Source: Ancistrus triradiatus
Taxonomy: Eukaryota; Chordata; Actinopteri; Siluriformes; Loricariidae
Reading direction: 5' to 3'
Length of the DNA: 64,000 bases
Assembly: GCA_025084515.1 (NCBI GenBank)
Contig: JAJAGP010001999.1
Coordinates: 1 to 64,000 of the forward strand
The translations under genes were made by a program, and so were the position numbers. Shown one piece after another: positions 53,541 through 63,479 of this stretch. Position 1 is the first letter of the stretch. The number at the start of each line of letters is the position of its first letter. Below the pieces are notes generated by a model. That model was not told where the DNA came from and made no database searches. It was given only the letters and a program-made list of their open reading frames with translations.

Positions 53541-54440
53541 TCATTTTCTCTGTAGAGGGAGATATTTACCAATTTAGCAGAGTTTATATGACTTATATGT
53601 TTAACAAAAAGGTAAATGTGGGGACCCAGACAATCTCTCAGATTAACAGGTATATTTACATTGCCGTTTTGAATGAACACTCAAAACAATAATGTTACGT
53701 TTCTGTATTTTCTAATTATTCTGGATTATATATGTTAAATGCAACATTTATGTTTCTTTTATTATACAAAAACCATAACTGAAATATTTAAAAGATTTCT
53801 TAATAGTATGTTTTGACATTAGGGAAATAATATTATCAAATAACACAGAAAAAAAAGTATTAGGGCTCATATTCTATAAATTATTATTCATCCTCATTTG
53901 TGTGCTTACTTTTCAATGTCTATCTAACTATCTATCTTATATAACCTGCAAGACTGCAAATTGGTTCAAGAATTGTTTGTGAATGTGATATTCCTCAAAC
54001 AATTCTTGAAGCAGTTTGCAGTCTAGCTGGGTGCATATCCGGCTAAAAAAGGCCCTTGCCATTAGGGTTATACCACTGTCATGAATGGGTGTATTTGGCC
54101 TGCAACAATGTTTAGGTTGGTGTTACATGTGAAAGTAATTTGCACATGAATGCCAGGATCCAATGTTTCTCAGCAGAACACGGAGTAGGGCATCACTCTG
54201 TCAGTGATATTCACTACACCTGTCAGTGTTTTTAATGATATACCTAAAGTTCAAAAGTTAGATTATAATAGAAGACTTTCTTGTCATGTTAAAAAATCTA
54301 ATATAATCTAATATAGTGCACCATTTTATTTATAATTGTGCGCTAATTTTTTCGCTGTCGCCCTTAAGATGTAGAATAAGCCTACTAATCATACTTCTGT
54401 CGTATTAGTAATCAAGGTGGTTCATGATAAGGTAAATAAC
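53541..54440 (+). other. TCR V locus spacer, unit B copy
   Basis: Counterpart of 29030-30110. It includes the 189-bp stretch 53671-53859, which recurs as filler in the Tc1 at 56174-56361, and the hairpin 53951-54024. Blocks GAATGCCAGGATCC (54149) and CTAATCATACTTCTGTC (54382) anchor the alignment to unit A. Confidence 0.7.
53951..54024 (+). other. 29-bp imperfect hairpin, 16-nt loop
   Basis: 53951-53979 pairs with 53996-54024 with two mismatches in 29. The size and shape resemble a miRNA precursor stem or a small MITE. No TA or other duplication flanks it clearly. The unit A spacer has no evident counterpart. Confidence 0.6.
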
Positions 54441-54463
54441 TGTATTATTTTACAACACCAAAA

Positions 54464-54870
54464 CACCAAAAAGTTGGTATGGTATGGAAAATGCAAACTG
54501 AAAAAATACAGTGTTTCCTACATTTAATTTGACTTTTATTGCAAACAGTAACCCAAGATATTTCATGTTTTGTCTGGACAAAAAGTTAAGGCTGAAATAT
54601 GCAAATCTCTTCCAATCTTTCTTTGAGGAACATTGTTTTTAAACATGTCAATTTCTCACAGATTTGTTTATAAACTGTAGATCCTCTACCAATCTTTACT
54701 CCTCAAAAGCTCAGCCTTTTGTGCTTTTGTACCAAATCACGATTATAATCACCTGTTGACATAGCCTGTTTGAAATCACATTATTAATTTATTTTATTTT
54801 TTTACCTTAAATTGAAGCTGTCCCAACTGTTTTTGGAATGTGTTGCAAGCTTGAAATGCAGTAATGAATG
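54464..54870 (-). mobile_element. Tc1/mariner family C deletion derivative
   Basis: The left part (AAAAAGTTGGTATGGTATGG, GACTTTTATTGCAAACAGTA, AAGATATTTCATGTTTTGTC) is the inverse of family C terminal text at 60840-60900. The right part (GGAATGTGTTGCAAGC, TGAAATGCAGTAATGAATG) matches 60783-60820. The interior is non-coding. A (TA)n run at 54880-54916 follows. Confidence 0.7.
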
Positions 54871-54875
54871 ACAAT

Positions 54876-54879
<4 letters not shown>

Positions 54880-54916
<37 letters not shown>
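54880..54916. repeat. (TA)n microsatellite
   Basis: An uninterrupted TA run of about 18 units, adjoining the family C derivative. Confidence 0.93.
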
Positions 54917-54918
<2 letters not shown>

Positions 54919-55047
54919 GTGCAACAAATCCAGTCATTAAATTTTTTCGTTACTAAAAATCCACAGTCAACTGTCAGTGGTATTATAACAAAGTGGAACA
55001 AATGAGAATGACGACTGCAACTCAGTCAGGACGCAGTAGGCCATGTA

Positions 55048-56863
55048 CAGTGGTGCTTGAAAGTCTATGAACCCTTTAGAATTTTCTATATTTCTGCATA
55101 AATATGACCTAAAACATCATCAGATTTTCACACAAGTCCTAAAAGTAGACAAAGAGAACTCAGTTAAACAAATGAAAATATTATACTTGGTCATTTATTT
55201 ATTGAGGAAAAAAGTTACAATATTGCATATTAGTGAGTGGCAAAAGTATGTGAACCTTTGCTTTCAGTATCTGGTGTGACCACCCTGTGCTGCAATAACT
55301 GCGACTAAATGTTTCCTGTAACTGCTGATCAGTCCTGAACAGTCCGGCTTGGAGGAATTTTAGCCCATTCCTCCATTCCTCCCAGTTTCAATATGGGATG
55401 TTGGTGGGTTTCCTCACATTAACTGCTCACTTCAGGTCTTTCCACAACATTTCGATTGGATTAAGGTCAGGACTTTTACTTGGCTATTCCAAAACATTAA
55501 CTCTATTCTTTTTTAACCATTCTTTGGTATAATGACTTGTGTGCTTAGGGTCGTTGTCTTGCTGCATGACCCACCTTCCCTTGAGATTCAGTTCATGGAC
55601 AGATGTCCTGACATTGTCCTTTATAATTCTCTGATATGATTCAGAATTCATTGTTTCATCACTGATGACAAGCCGTCCTGGCCCAGATGCAGCAAAACAT
55701 TCCCAAACCATGATACTACCACCACCATGTTTAACAGATAGGATAAGGTTCTTATGCTGGGATGCAGTGTTTTCCTTTCTCCAAACAGAATTCTTTTCTT
55801 TTAAACCAAAAGTTCTATCTTGGTCTCATCCGTCCACAAAACATTCTTCCAATAGCCTTCTGGCTTGTCCACATGATCTTTAGTAAACTGCAGACGAGCA
55901 GCAATGTTCTTTTTGGAGAGCAGTGGCTTTCTCCTTGCAATCCTGCCATGCACACCATTGTTGTTCAGTGTTATTCTGATGGTGGACTCATGAACATTAC
56001 CATTAGCCAATGTGAGAGAGGCGTTCAGTTGCTTAGAAGTTACCCTGGGGTCCTTGTGACCTTGCCAACTATTACAGGCCTTGCTCATGGAGTGGTCTTT
56101 GTTGGTTGACCACTTCTGGGGAGGGTAACAATGGTCTTGAATTCCTCCATTTGTACACAATCTGAATGAAAATGAATGAACACTAAAAACAATAATGTTA
56201 CGTTTCTGTATTTTCTAATTATTCTGGATTATATATGTTAAATGCAACATTTATGTTTCTTTTATTATACAAAAACCATAACTGAAATATTTTTAAGATT
56301 TCTTAATAGTATGTTTTGACATTAGGCAAATAATATTATCAAATAACACAGAAAAAAAGTAATTCCTCCATTTGTACACAATCTGTCTGAATGTGGATTG
56401 GTGGAGTCCAAACTATTTAGAGATGGTTTTGTAAACTTTTTCAGCCTGATGAGCTCTTTTTCTGAGGTCCTCAGAAATCTCCTTTGTTCGTGCCATGATA
56501 CACTTCCACAAACATGTGTTGTGAAGAGCAGACTTTGATAGATCCCTGTTCTTTAAATACAACAGGTTGCCCACTCACACCTGATTGTCATCCCATTGAT
56601 TGAAAACACCTGACTTTAATTTCACCTTCAAATTAACTGCTAATCGTAGAGGTTCACATACTTTTTCCACTCACTAATATGTAATATTGGCTCATTTTCC
56701 TCAATAAATAAATAACCAAGTATAATTTTTTTGTCTCATTTGTTTAACGGGGTTCTCTTTATCTACGTTTAGGACTTGTGTGAAAATCTGATGATGTTTT
56801 AGGTCGTATTTATGCAGAGACATAGAAAATACTAAAGAGTTCACAAACTTTCAAGCACTGCTG
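55048..56863 (-). mobile_element. Tc1-like transposon B5 with 196-bp filler
   Basis: Ends CAGTGGTGCTTGAAAG (left) and a worn right end CACTGCTG, with TA at 55046-47 and 56864-65. All terminal and transposase regions are present. A 25-bp stretch (AATTCCTCCATTTGTACACA plus ATCTG) occurs twice (56140-56164, 56361-56385) around a foreign 196-bp insert whose source is 53671-53859. Confidence 0.93.
55330..56496 (-). pseudogene. Tc1 transposase of B5
   Basis: ATG at 56496 (MARTKE-type start, read through degraded text). The coding is interrupted by the filler at 56165-56360. It resumes with TLPRSGRP-like text, TSKQLNASLTLANGN, STIRITLNNNGVHGRIARRKPLLSKKNI, FTKDHVDKPEGYWKNVLWTDETKIEL (Asp). Then VWECFAASGPGRL and NDPKHTSHYTKEWLK (Asp). 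Glu region near 55450 is readable as DLNPIEML-like. Several stops. Confidence 0.88.
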
Positions 56864-56865
56864 TA

Positions 56866-56940
56866 AAATGACAGAGGGGGGTCAGCAGATGGTGCACAGA
56901 GGTCAGCAACTTCAATGGCTGCAGACTTCCAAACTTCATG
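56866..56940. other. short spacer
   Basis: No feature seen between Tc1 B5 and the next Tc1 scrap. Confidence 0.4.
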
Positions 56941-57185
56941 TGACCTTCAGATTAGCTCCTTTCACTGGAACCCCTTAGTTCCAGTGAAAGAAACACTTAA
57001 TGCTTCAGCATGAGTCCTGACCTCAACCCGATAGAACACCTTTGGGATGAATTAGATGGAAGACTGCGAGCCAGGCCTTCTCATCCAACATCAGTGTCTG
57101 ACCTCACAAATACTGGAAGAATGGTCAAATGGTCACACTCCTAAACCTTGTGGAAAGCCTGCCTAGAAGAGTTGATGTAGATGAA
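56941..57185 (+). pseudogene. Tc1-like transposase C-terminal scrap, family F
   Basis: SPDLNPIEHLWDELDGRL (catalytic Glu block) at 57008-57070, then RPSHPTSVSDLTN, a frame break, and LVESLPRRVDVDENC. Just upstream is a 12-bp stem hairpin (56959-56970 with 56979-56990). Only the last ~60 codons of a different Tc1 lineage remain. No ends found. Confidence 0.82.
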
Positions 57186-57224
57186 AATTGTATTTTTAAA
57201 ACAACATTCGTAAATATAAGGAGA

Positions 57225-57922
57225 TTGTTGCGCCACTATGAATTTGATGTATTCTTTACATTTCTGTATGGGTACATGAAATAGAATTTAAGGAATAGTT
57301 GCAAGATTGTAATTGTTCTGTCATTAAACAGTTGCAAGCTATACAGTATGTGATGTTCAGACATGTTACCTTGTAATTCAATCTTAACCCTGAAAATATT
57401 GTTTAGCTCAGTAATTTTGCAGATGATAACTCTATTTCTAAAATGGCATAATCCAAAAATAGTTTACATCTAAATCAGGAGTCAATAACATTGGATCAGG
57501 TAACAGCACAAAAACAATGCATCCCATCACAGAGGTACATATGAAGAATGATCATATATTCTTCAATGTTAATAGCAAAGCAAGGCTGAAAATAAAAGTT
57601 TCTGCTGATGGCTATGTAACTAGTGAAATTGTTGATGATGCTCACTCTCAGAAAATAATAATTTAGAAAAAAGATTAGGATAGATTTATTTTGCTTTATC
57701 CTTTTATGGAAGAGCTCACTTAGTCATAGTGTGCCATTCTTTTGTAACTTATTTGCCAGTAGATGATCTCGTTATGTCCTATCATCAGTAAAGATATGCA
57801 GGGCTGTATTACAACAGAAGAACCCATCAAGACAAGCTGATGCCACTGTCATGTGATGATAAGAGGTAGAGCTTCATGAGAATTTATAACGCCAACACCA
57901 GTCCTTGCTAAGTACAGTCATC
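57225..57922 (+). other. TCR V unit C, upstream flank
   Basis: The most complete copy of the unit flank: the TATGAATTTGA block, TTGCAAGCTATACAGTATGTG, GAATGATCATATATT and GAGCTCACTTAG in one piece. It serves as the empty-site reference for the tower in unit B. The promoter-like box at 57858-57878 is changed (GAGGTAGAGCTTCATG). Confidence 0.75.
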
Positions 57923-58225
57923 ATGTTCACCATTATATTCATCTACCTGGGGGTGTAATTAGGTGTGTAATGACATGCTGGTGTCTTGTTGACATTATGC
58001 TCTGATCTCTGTTACAGGTGACTCAAGAGTAATTCTTTAAGTATAGATGTAGCTGAGGGTGACGATGTTACCCTGTCCTGCAGCTACAAATAAGTCAGTT
58101 GTACAGTTTATCATCTACACTCGTATTGGCAATATGCAAATTCTCTCGAAGTGGGGTTGTAAGTGATAACATCCCATCACCTTTTTCTGCTAAAAATCAT
58201 CAAGATAAACTGGTAGAAACTCAGC
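57923..58225 (+). pseudogene. TRAV: TCR V segment C (alpha/delta type), dead
   Basis: Leader 57923-57962 reads MFTIIFIYLGV and then a stop (TAA) before the donor. The acceptor TTACAG is kept at 58012-58017. The V exon keeps a DVTLSCSY stretch, then a stop, a degraded YWQYAN region and a large internal deletion. It lacks LYI, the YYC motif and the heptamer. ACAAACGTT at about 58236 may be the old nonamer. Downstream text still matches unit B. Confidence 0.88.
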
Positions 58226-58336
58226 TGCTCTGTACAAACGTTGACATTGTTTTGTTGCTTTGAAGACACATGAACAGGATTTTCTCAATTTTCAAATGTG
58301 CAAAACTGTTGGCGACATTGCAATATAAATAAAATA

Positions 58337-58690
58337 TGAAATGCTTTTTACGGAGCCACCGAGCGGTGTGTTTGGGATCATTGTCATGCTGTAAGACACA
58401 GTCATGTTCCATCTTCAATGCTCTCACTGATGGAAGTTTTGGCTTAAAATCTCACGATACATGGCCCCATTCATTCTTCCCTTAACACGGATCAGTGTTT
58501 GCAGAAAAACATCCCCAAAGCATGTTTCCACCCTCATGCTTCACAGTAGGTATGGTGTTCTTGGGATGCAACTCAGCATTCTTCTTCCTTCAAACATGAC
58601 GAGTTGAGTTTTTACCAAAAAGTTCTATTTTGGTTTCATCTGACCACATGATATTCTCCCAATCCTCTTCTGGATCATGCATATGCTCTC
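58337..58690 (-). mobile_element. Tc1-A fragment, middle part (A4)
   Basis: Minus peptide text: DPEEDWENIMWSDETKIELFGKN (Asp), RVWRKKNAELHP-like, NMLWGCFSANTDP-like, and MRALKMEHDCVLQHDNDPKHTA (Asp). It starts on the plus strand with GAAATGCTTTTTACGGAGCC, the exact text that should follow the end of the fragment at 59017-59460. Confidence 0.88.
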
Positions 58691-59003
58691 TGGAAAATTT
58701 CAGAAATTTCAGAAAAGCCTCATCAACTGCTCTCTTCTTGCTTCCAGCAGGAGACAGGTGAATGTGAAAGAGACTGTCAATCATGTCAGCAGTGAGGAGA
58801 TCTTCCTGGCAGCAAAGCAGTGGACAAAAGTTGTCAGGGTAATTTTTAATCTGCTCAGGGACCCCAAGATTGTTCACGCCATTGCTAAATCTGTATGTGA
58901 ACACAATAAACAATGCCAATTAACCAGACATGAAGAGAAATCAGGACTATTTAAATGCAAAGACAAGCGTGTTTTTATCTGTACTGCATGCCTGAGGGTT
59001 TAA
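58690..59003 (+). other. unrecognised open stretch between two Tc1-A pieces
   Basis: A plus frame (58677-59003) continues out of the Tc1 for about 95 codons: KETVNHVSSEEIFLAAKQW, RVIFNLLRDPKIVHAIAKSV, LFKCKDKRVFICTACLRV then stop. It has even composition, a CKDKRVFICTAC cysteine cluster, and a TTGCTTCCAG splice-acceptor-like site at 58736-58745. This could be a captured exon or part of an unknown repeat. I do not recognise the family. Confidence 0.4.
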
Positions 59004-59016
59004 GTTTACCAGTATA

Positions 59017-59460
59017 CAGTGGGGCAAAAAAGTATTTAGTCAGTAACTGATTGTGCAAGCTCTTCGACTAAAAAGGATGAGAGAGCTCTGTAATTTTCAT
59101 CATAGGTACACTTCAACTATGAGAGACAAAATGAGAAAAAAAAAATCCAAGAAATCACATTGTAGGATTTTTAAAGAATTTAATTGTAAATTATGGTGGA
59201 AAATAAGTATTTGGTCAATAAATTAGGTTCAACTCAATACTTTGTAACATAACCTTTGTTGGCAATGACAAAGGTCAAACGTTTCCTGTAAGTCTTCATC
59301 AGGTTTGCACAAACTGTAGCTGGTATTTTGGCCCATGCCTCCACGCAGATCTCCTCTAAAGCAGTGATGTTTTGGGGCAACACGGACTTTCAACTCCCTC
59401 CACAAATTTTCTATGGGGCTGAGGTCTGAAAACTGGCTAGGCCACTCCAGAACCTTGAAA
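59017..59460 (-). mobile_element. Tc1-A fragment, right-end part (A3)
   Basis: CAGTGGGGCAAAAAAGTATT after TA (59015-16), through the terminal region and the last part of the transposase (VCANLMKTYRKRLTLVI-type, WRELKVRVAPKHHCF-like, PLRKIFDPSTELKV-type text), to CCTTGAAATG at 59460, where it stops. Confidence 0.9.
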
Positions 59461-60020
59461 TGAATTCTGAAATACAGGAATGAGTCACAAAATTTCTGTA
59501 ACCAAGATTAGCCTATACCAAAGTGATGGAAAGCACAAAGTGTAGATATAGAAAGTAAACTATTTGTGATGATACAAATTCATACATATTTGTTGTATGA
59601 TACATTTTGTTTTATTACAGTCAAGTCAGAAGTCTGTGTTGCAGATAAAGCACATCATGTTGGAGCCAAGTGATACACATCATCACAGATGTGCATTATG
59701 CAATGCAGAGCCACCCAAGTCAGTCCTGGGACTCAACATATATTTCACATTTTTGTGCTTTGTCTCATCTAGTACACCTGATTGAACCCTTCATCTCATG
59801 AGCTTTTGTGAACAGCCAATGTAATGTGTGTGCTACCGGATTTTTTGTTGTTTTTTCCCCCTAATGCTTCTTTCTTGTTTGCTCCCTCTACAGCGCATAC
59901 AATCATTAAATGATTCAACAAATAAAGAGGAATTTCAGTGTGTAAAGGCAAAGGCAACTTAAGCTGAATGCTCATGATCTTCGATCCTTCAGACTGCACC
60001 ACATCAAGAATTGTCATTCA
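59461..60020. other. no recognisable feature
   Basis: Unique AT-rich sequence. Short frames without motifs. Confidence 0.45.
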
Positions 60021-60913
60021 TCAATAGCTGATATAACCACATGGACAAGGGATTACTTTATCAAACCTTTGTCAGACACTACAATACAAAGTTACATTCA
60101 ATTAGAACCTTAGCGTGCAAAAAAATAAGCCTCATGTTAACCACTTCTAGAAGTGGTGTCAACATCTCTAGGCTTGGAAGCACCAACAATGGACCATCAC
60201 ACAGTGGAAACGTATTGTGGTCAGACCAATGAGTATGTCAGGTTTATTTTAAAAAATGGACGCCTTGTGCTCCAGACTTAAGACGAAAAGAACCATCCAG
60301 ACATCAACATCAAGTCCAAAAGCCAGGATCTGTCATGGTATGGGGTTGTGTCAGTGCCGAAAATTAATGCAGAAAAGTACATTGAGATTTTACAGCAACA
60401 TATGCTGCCTTCAACACATCATCTTTACCAAGGACGGCCATGCATTTTTCAACAAGAAATGCAAAACCACATGCTGCACACACTACAAAGGCTTGGCTGT
60501 GGAAGAAGAGGTTACTGGTACTGCACTGGCCTCTTTGCAGTCCTGACCTGTCCCCAATAGAGAATGTGTAAAGAATTTTGAATTGTGAAACAAAAAATGT
60601 GACAATGACAACCTTGTACTGTCGCACATCTTAAGATGTGTTTTCAGGAAGAATGTAACAAAATAACACCTGAAACATTAAATCACTTGGTATCCTCTTT
60701 GTCAAAATGTCTTTTGAGTTTGGAGAAACGATATGGCAACATTACAAAGTGGTAAATGCTTTACCACATCAACATTTTTTTGGAATGTGTTGCAGGCCTG
60801 AAATGCAGGAATAAATGTTGATTAACAAATAAAATGTAGTTGAACAAAAAAACAAGAAATATCTCAGGTTCATACGGTATGCAATGAAATAAAAGTCAAA
60901 ATAAATATAAGAA
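60021..60913 (+). mobile_element. Tc1/mariner family C element, both ends truncated
   Basis: Plus text: a LLYQTFVRHYNTKLHSIRTL-like start, VLWSDQ, then KPGSVMVWGCVSAEN, YIEILQQHMLPSTHHLYQGRPCIFQQEMQN (a QQDN-type block with Glu for Asp), LHTLQRLGC, and a final SQSPDLSPIENV-like stretch spoiled by frameshifts. The 3' region GGAATGTGTTGCAGGCCTGA and AAATATCTCAGGTTCATACG is present but stops at about 60913, where Tc1 B6 begins. Confidence 0.82.
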
Positions 60914-62048
60914 ATTAGAGTAAGGTGTTTTCAATCAACGGGATGACAATCAGTTGTGAGTGGGCAAATTGTTTTATTTAAAGAACAGGGTTCTGTCAAA
61001 GTCTGCTCTTCAAAACACATGTTTGTGGAAGGCTATCATGGCACGAACAAAGGATATTTCTGAGGACCTCAGAAAAAGAGTTGTTGATGTTCATCAGGAT
61101 GGAAAAGTTTACAACACCATCTCTAAAGAGGCTGGACTCCACCAATCACAGTCAGACAAATTGTGTACAAATGGAGGTAATTCATGACCATTGTTACCCT
61201 CCCCAGGAGTGGTCGACCAACAAAGATCACTCCAAGAGCAAGGCATATAATAGTAGAGGTCGGTTTGGACCCCAGGGTAACTTCTAAACAACTGAAGGCT
61301 TCTCTCACATTGGCTAATGTTAATGTTCTTGAGTCCACCATCAGAAGAACACTGAACAACATTGGATAAAAACCTTATTCCATTTGTGAAACATGGTGGT
61401 GGTAGTATCATGGTTTGGGCCTGTTTTGCTACATCTGGGCCAGGAAGACTTGCCATCATTGATGAAACAATGAATTCTAAATCATATCACAGAATTCCAA
61501 AGTGAAATGTCAGGACATCTGTCCATGAACTGAATCTCAAGAGAAGGTGGTTCATGCAGCAAGACAATGACCCTAAGCACACAAGTCGTTCTACCAAAGA
61601 ATGGTTAAAGAAGAATAAAGGTAATGTTTTGGAATGGCCAAGTCAAAGTCCTGACCTTAATCCAATCAAAATGTTGTGGAAGGACCTGAAGCGAGTGAGG
61701 AAACCCACCAACATTCCAGAGTTGAAGCTTTTCTGTATAGAGTAATGGACTAAAATTCCTCCAGTTCGGTGTGCAGGATTGATCAACGGTTACAGGAAAT
61801 GTTTAGTTGCAGTTATTGTTGCAAGGGATCACACCACATACTGAAAGCAAATACTTTTGCCACTCACTAATATGTAATATCGAATCATTTTTCTAAATAA
61901 ACAAATGACCAAGTATAATATTTTTGTCTCATTTGTTTAACTAGGTTCTACTTTTAGAACTTGTGTGAAAATCTGATGATGTTTTGGTCATATTTATGCA
62001 GAAATATAGAAAATTCTAAAAGGTTTACAAACTTTCAAGCATCACTGT
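60914..62048 (+). mobile_element. Tc1-like transposon B6, 5' truncated
   Basis: Begins inside the 5' terminal region (AAGGTGTTTTCAATCAACGG) and ends CATCACTG followed by TA (62049-50). The transposase starts ATG at 61038: MARTKDISEDLRKRVVDVHQ, then VTSKQLKASLTLANVNVLEST. An internal deletion of about 200 bp at 61368 removes the WTDET block. Then GGGSIMVWACFATSG, QQDNDPKHTSRSTKEWLK (Asp) and SPDLNPIKMLWKDLK, with Lys at the catalytic Glu position. Confidence 0.9.
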
Positions 62049-62090
62049 ATAACCACTGATTGATCACAAATGAGCACAACAATGACAACA

Positions 62091-62137
62091 GTGCTCCCTG
62101 TGCATTCCTAGGTGGACGAGGAATGCACAGGGAGCAC
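62091..62137. other. perfect 19-bp hairpin, 9-nt loop
   Basis: 62091-62109 is the exact inverse of 62119-62137, with loop AGGTGGACG. It lies 43 bp after the end of Tc1 B6. There is no terminator-like T run. A fold-back duplication during repair is the simplest explanation; a small structured RNA is possible. Confidence 0.85.
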
Positions 62138-62970
62138 AGAGGGCACAGGTGGGACTGACGCCATCAACATCAATAATTCACACCCACTCTCTTAATGCTC
62201 CCCTTAAAAAGGGCCTCACAGCTGAGATCAATGTTCATCTCATCAGCTGTGGACTTCCCGGTTGGAACCATAGGAGTCACCAGACTCTTGAGAGGCGCAT
62301 AGAGCACGGTAAGACGTGGATCCTGACACTACTCATACACACAGGAAACACATTTTGTTAACATATTGTTAAAGCTAAAGTCTTGAAAACCTCCAAATCC
62401 TACTTTGTTTTAGTATAATCCAGCGTTCTCTGTAGATGACACAGCTCCTCTGGATGAACCACTGAGAATTTTTTGAAGAAGTTGTTTCAATCTCTCAAAC
62501 TGGTGCATATATGGAACTTTAGATGAGCTTCAGTTTATATCTCATTCTGCATCTTTCCCAGTTTTGAGAGATATTCTTGAGTCCATTTTGACAGTGTGTT
62601 GTTTATTTCACAGCGATGCTGTGTAGATCATAAAGGAAAAACTCCACTGACAATGTCTTACTTGTATATAAAAAGATGTTCATTACACAGAAAGAACAGC
62701 ATCAAATCAAGCATCTGGATTGCTTGAGAGAGGACCCGAAGCCAATGTGGAACCTATGTCTATCAGCTATAGTCAACAGCTCATATAGACTCACAGTCTC
62801 TGCACACTTAATGGTCCTAATGTAAAACGATCTCCTTATTTGGTATGGGCCAGGAGATTCTTTTGTCCTCTTTATATTAATCTTAGGACTAGGATTTCCA
62901 ACTTTTAAAAATTCCAGTGTCAGGGAAACACAAGAAACAGCTGGAGCTTCAGACTACATTACTGCATTAC
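62138..62970. other. no recognisable feature
   Basis: Unique sequence. The 70-codon frame at 62149-62361 shows no motif. Confidence 0.45.
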
Positions 62971-62972
62971 TA

Positions 62973-63477
62973 CAGGGGTTAGACAATGAAACTGAACTGG
63001 ACCAGTCTGGTGGCCAATCTTCATTAATTGCACATTGCACCAGTAAGAGCAGAGTGTGAAGATTCAATTAGCAGAGTAAGAGCACAGTTTTGCTCAAAAT
63101 ATTGCAATGCACACAACATTATGGGTGACATACCAGAGTTCAGATGGTTTGATGAACATGTAAGTGAAGTTGAACATCTCCCATGGCCTGCACAGTCACC
63201 AGTGTATTAGAAAATAGTAAATATTATTGAGCCACTTTGGGGTGTTTTGGAGAAGTGAGTCAGGAAACGTTTTCCTCCACTAGCATCACGTAGTGACCTG
63301 GCCACTATCCTGCAAGAAGAATGGCTTAAAATCCCTCTGACCACTGTGCAGGACTTGTATATGTCATTTCCAAGACGAATTGACGCTGTATTGGCCGCAA
63401 AAGGAGGCCCTACACCATAGTAATAAAATTATTGTGGTCTAAAATGACAGGTGTTTCAGTTTCATTGTCTAACCCCG
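62973..63477 (+). mobile_element. Tc1 deletion derivative, copy D2
   Basis: CAGGGGTTAGACAATGAAAC at the left after TA (62971-72), the inverse at the right (one T lost) and TA at 63478-79. Same interior as D1: HLPWPAQSP, EPLWGVLEK (then a stop), LATILQEEWLKIP, SFPRRIDAVLAAKGG. It keeps about 45 bp that D1 lacks (63040-63085) and lacks about 35 bp near its left end that D1 keeps. Confidence 0.9.
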
Positions 63478-63479
63478 TA

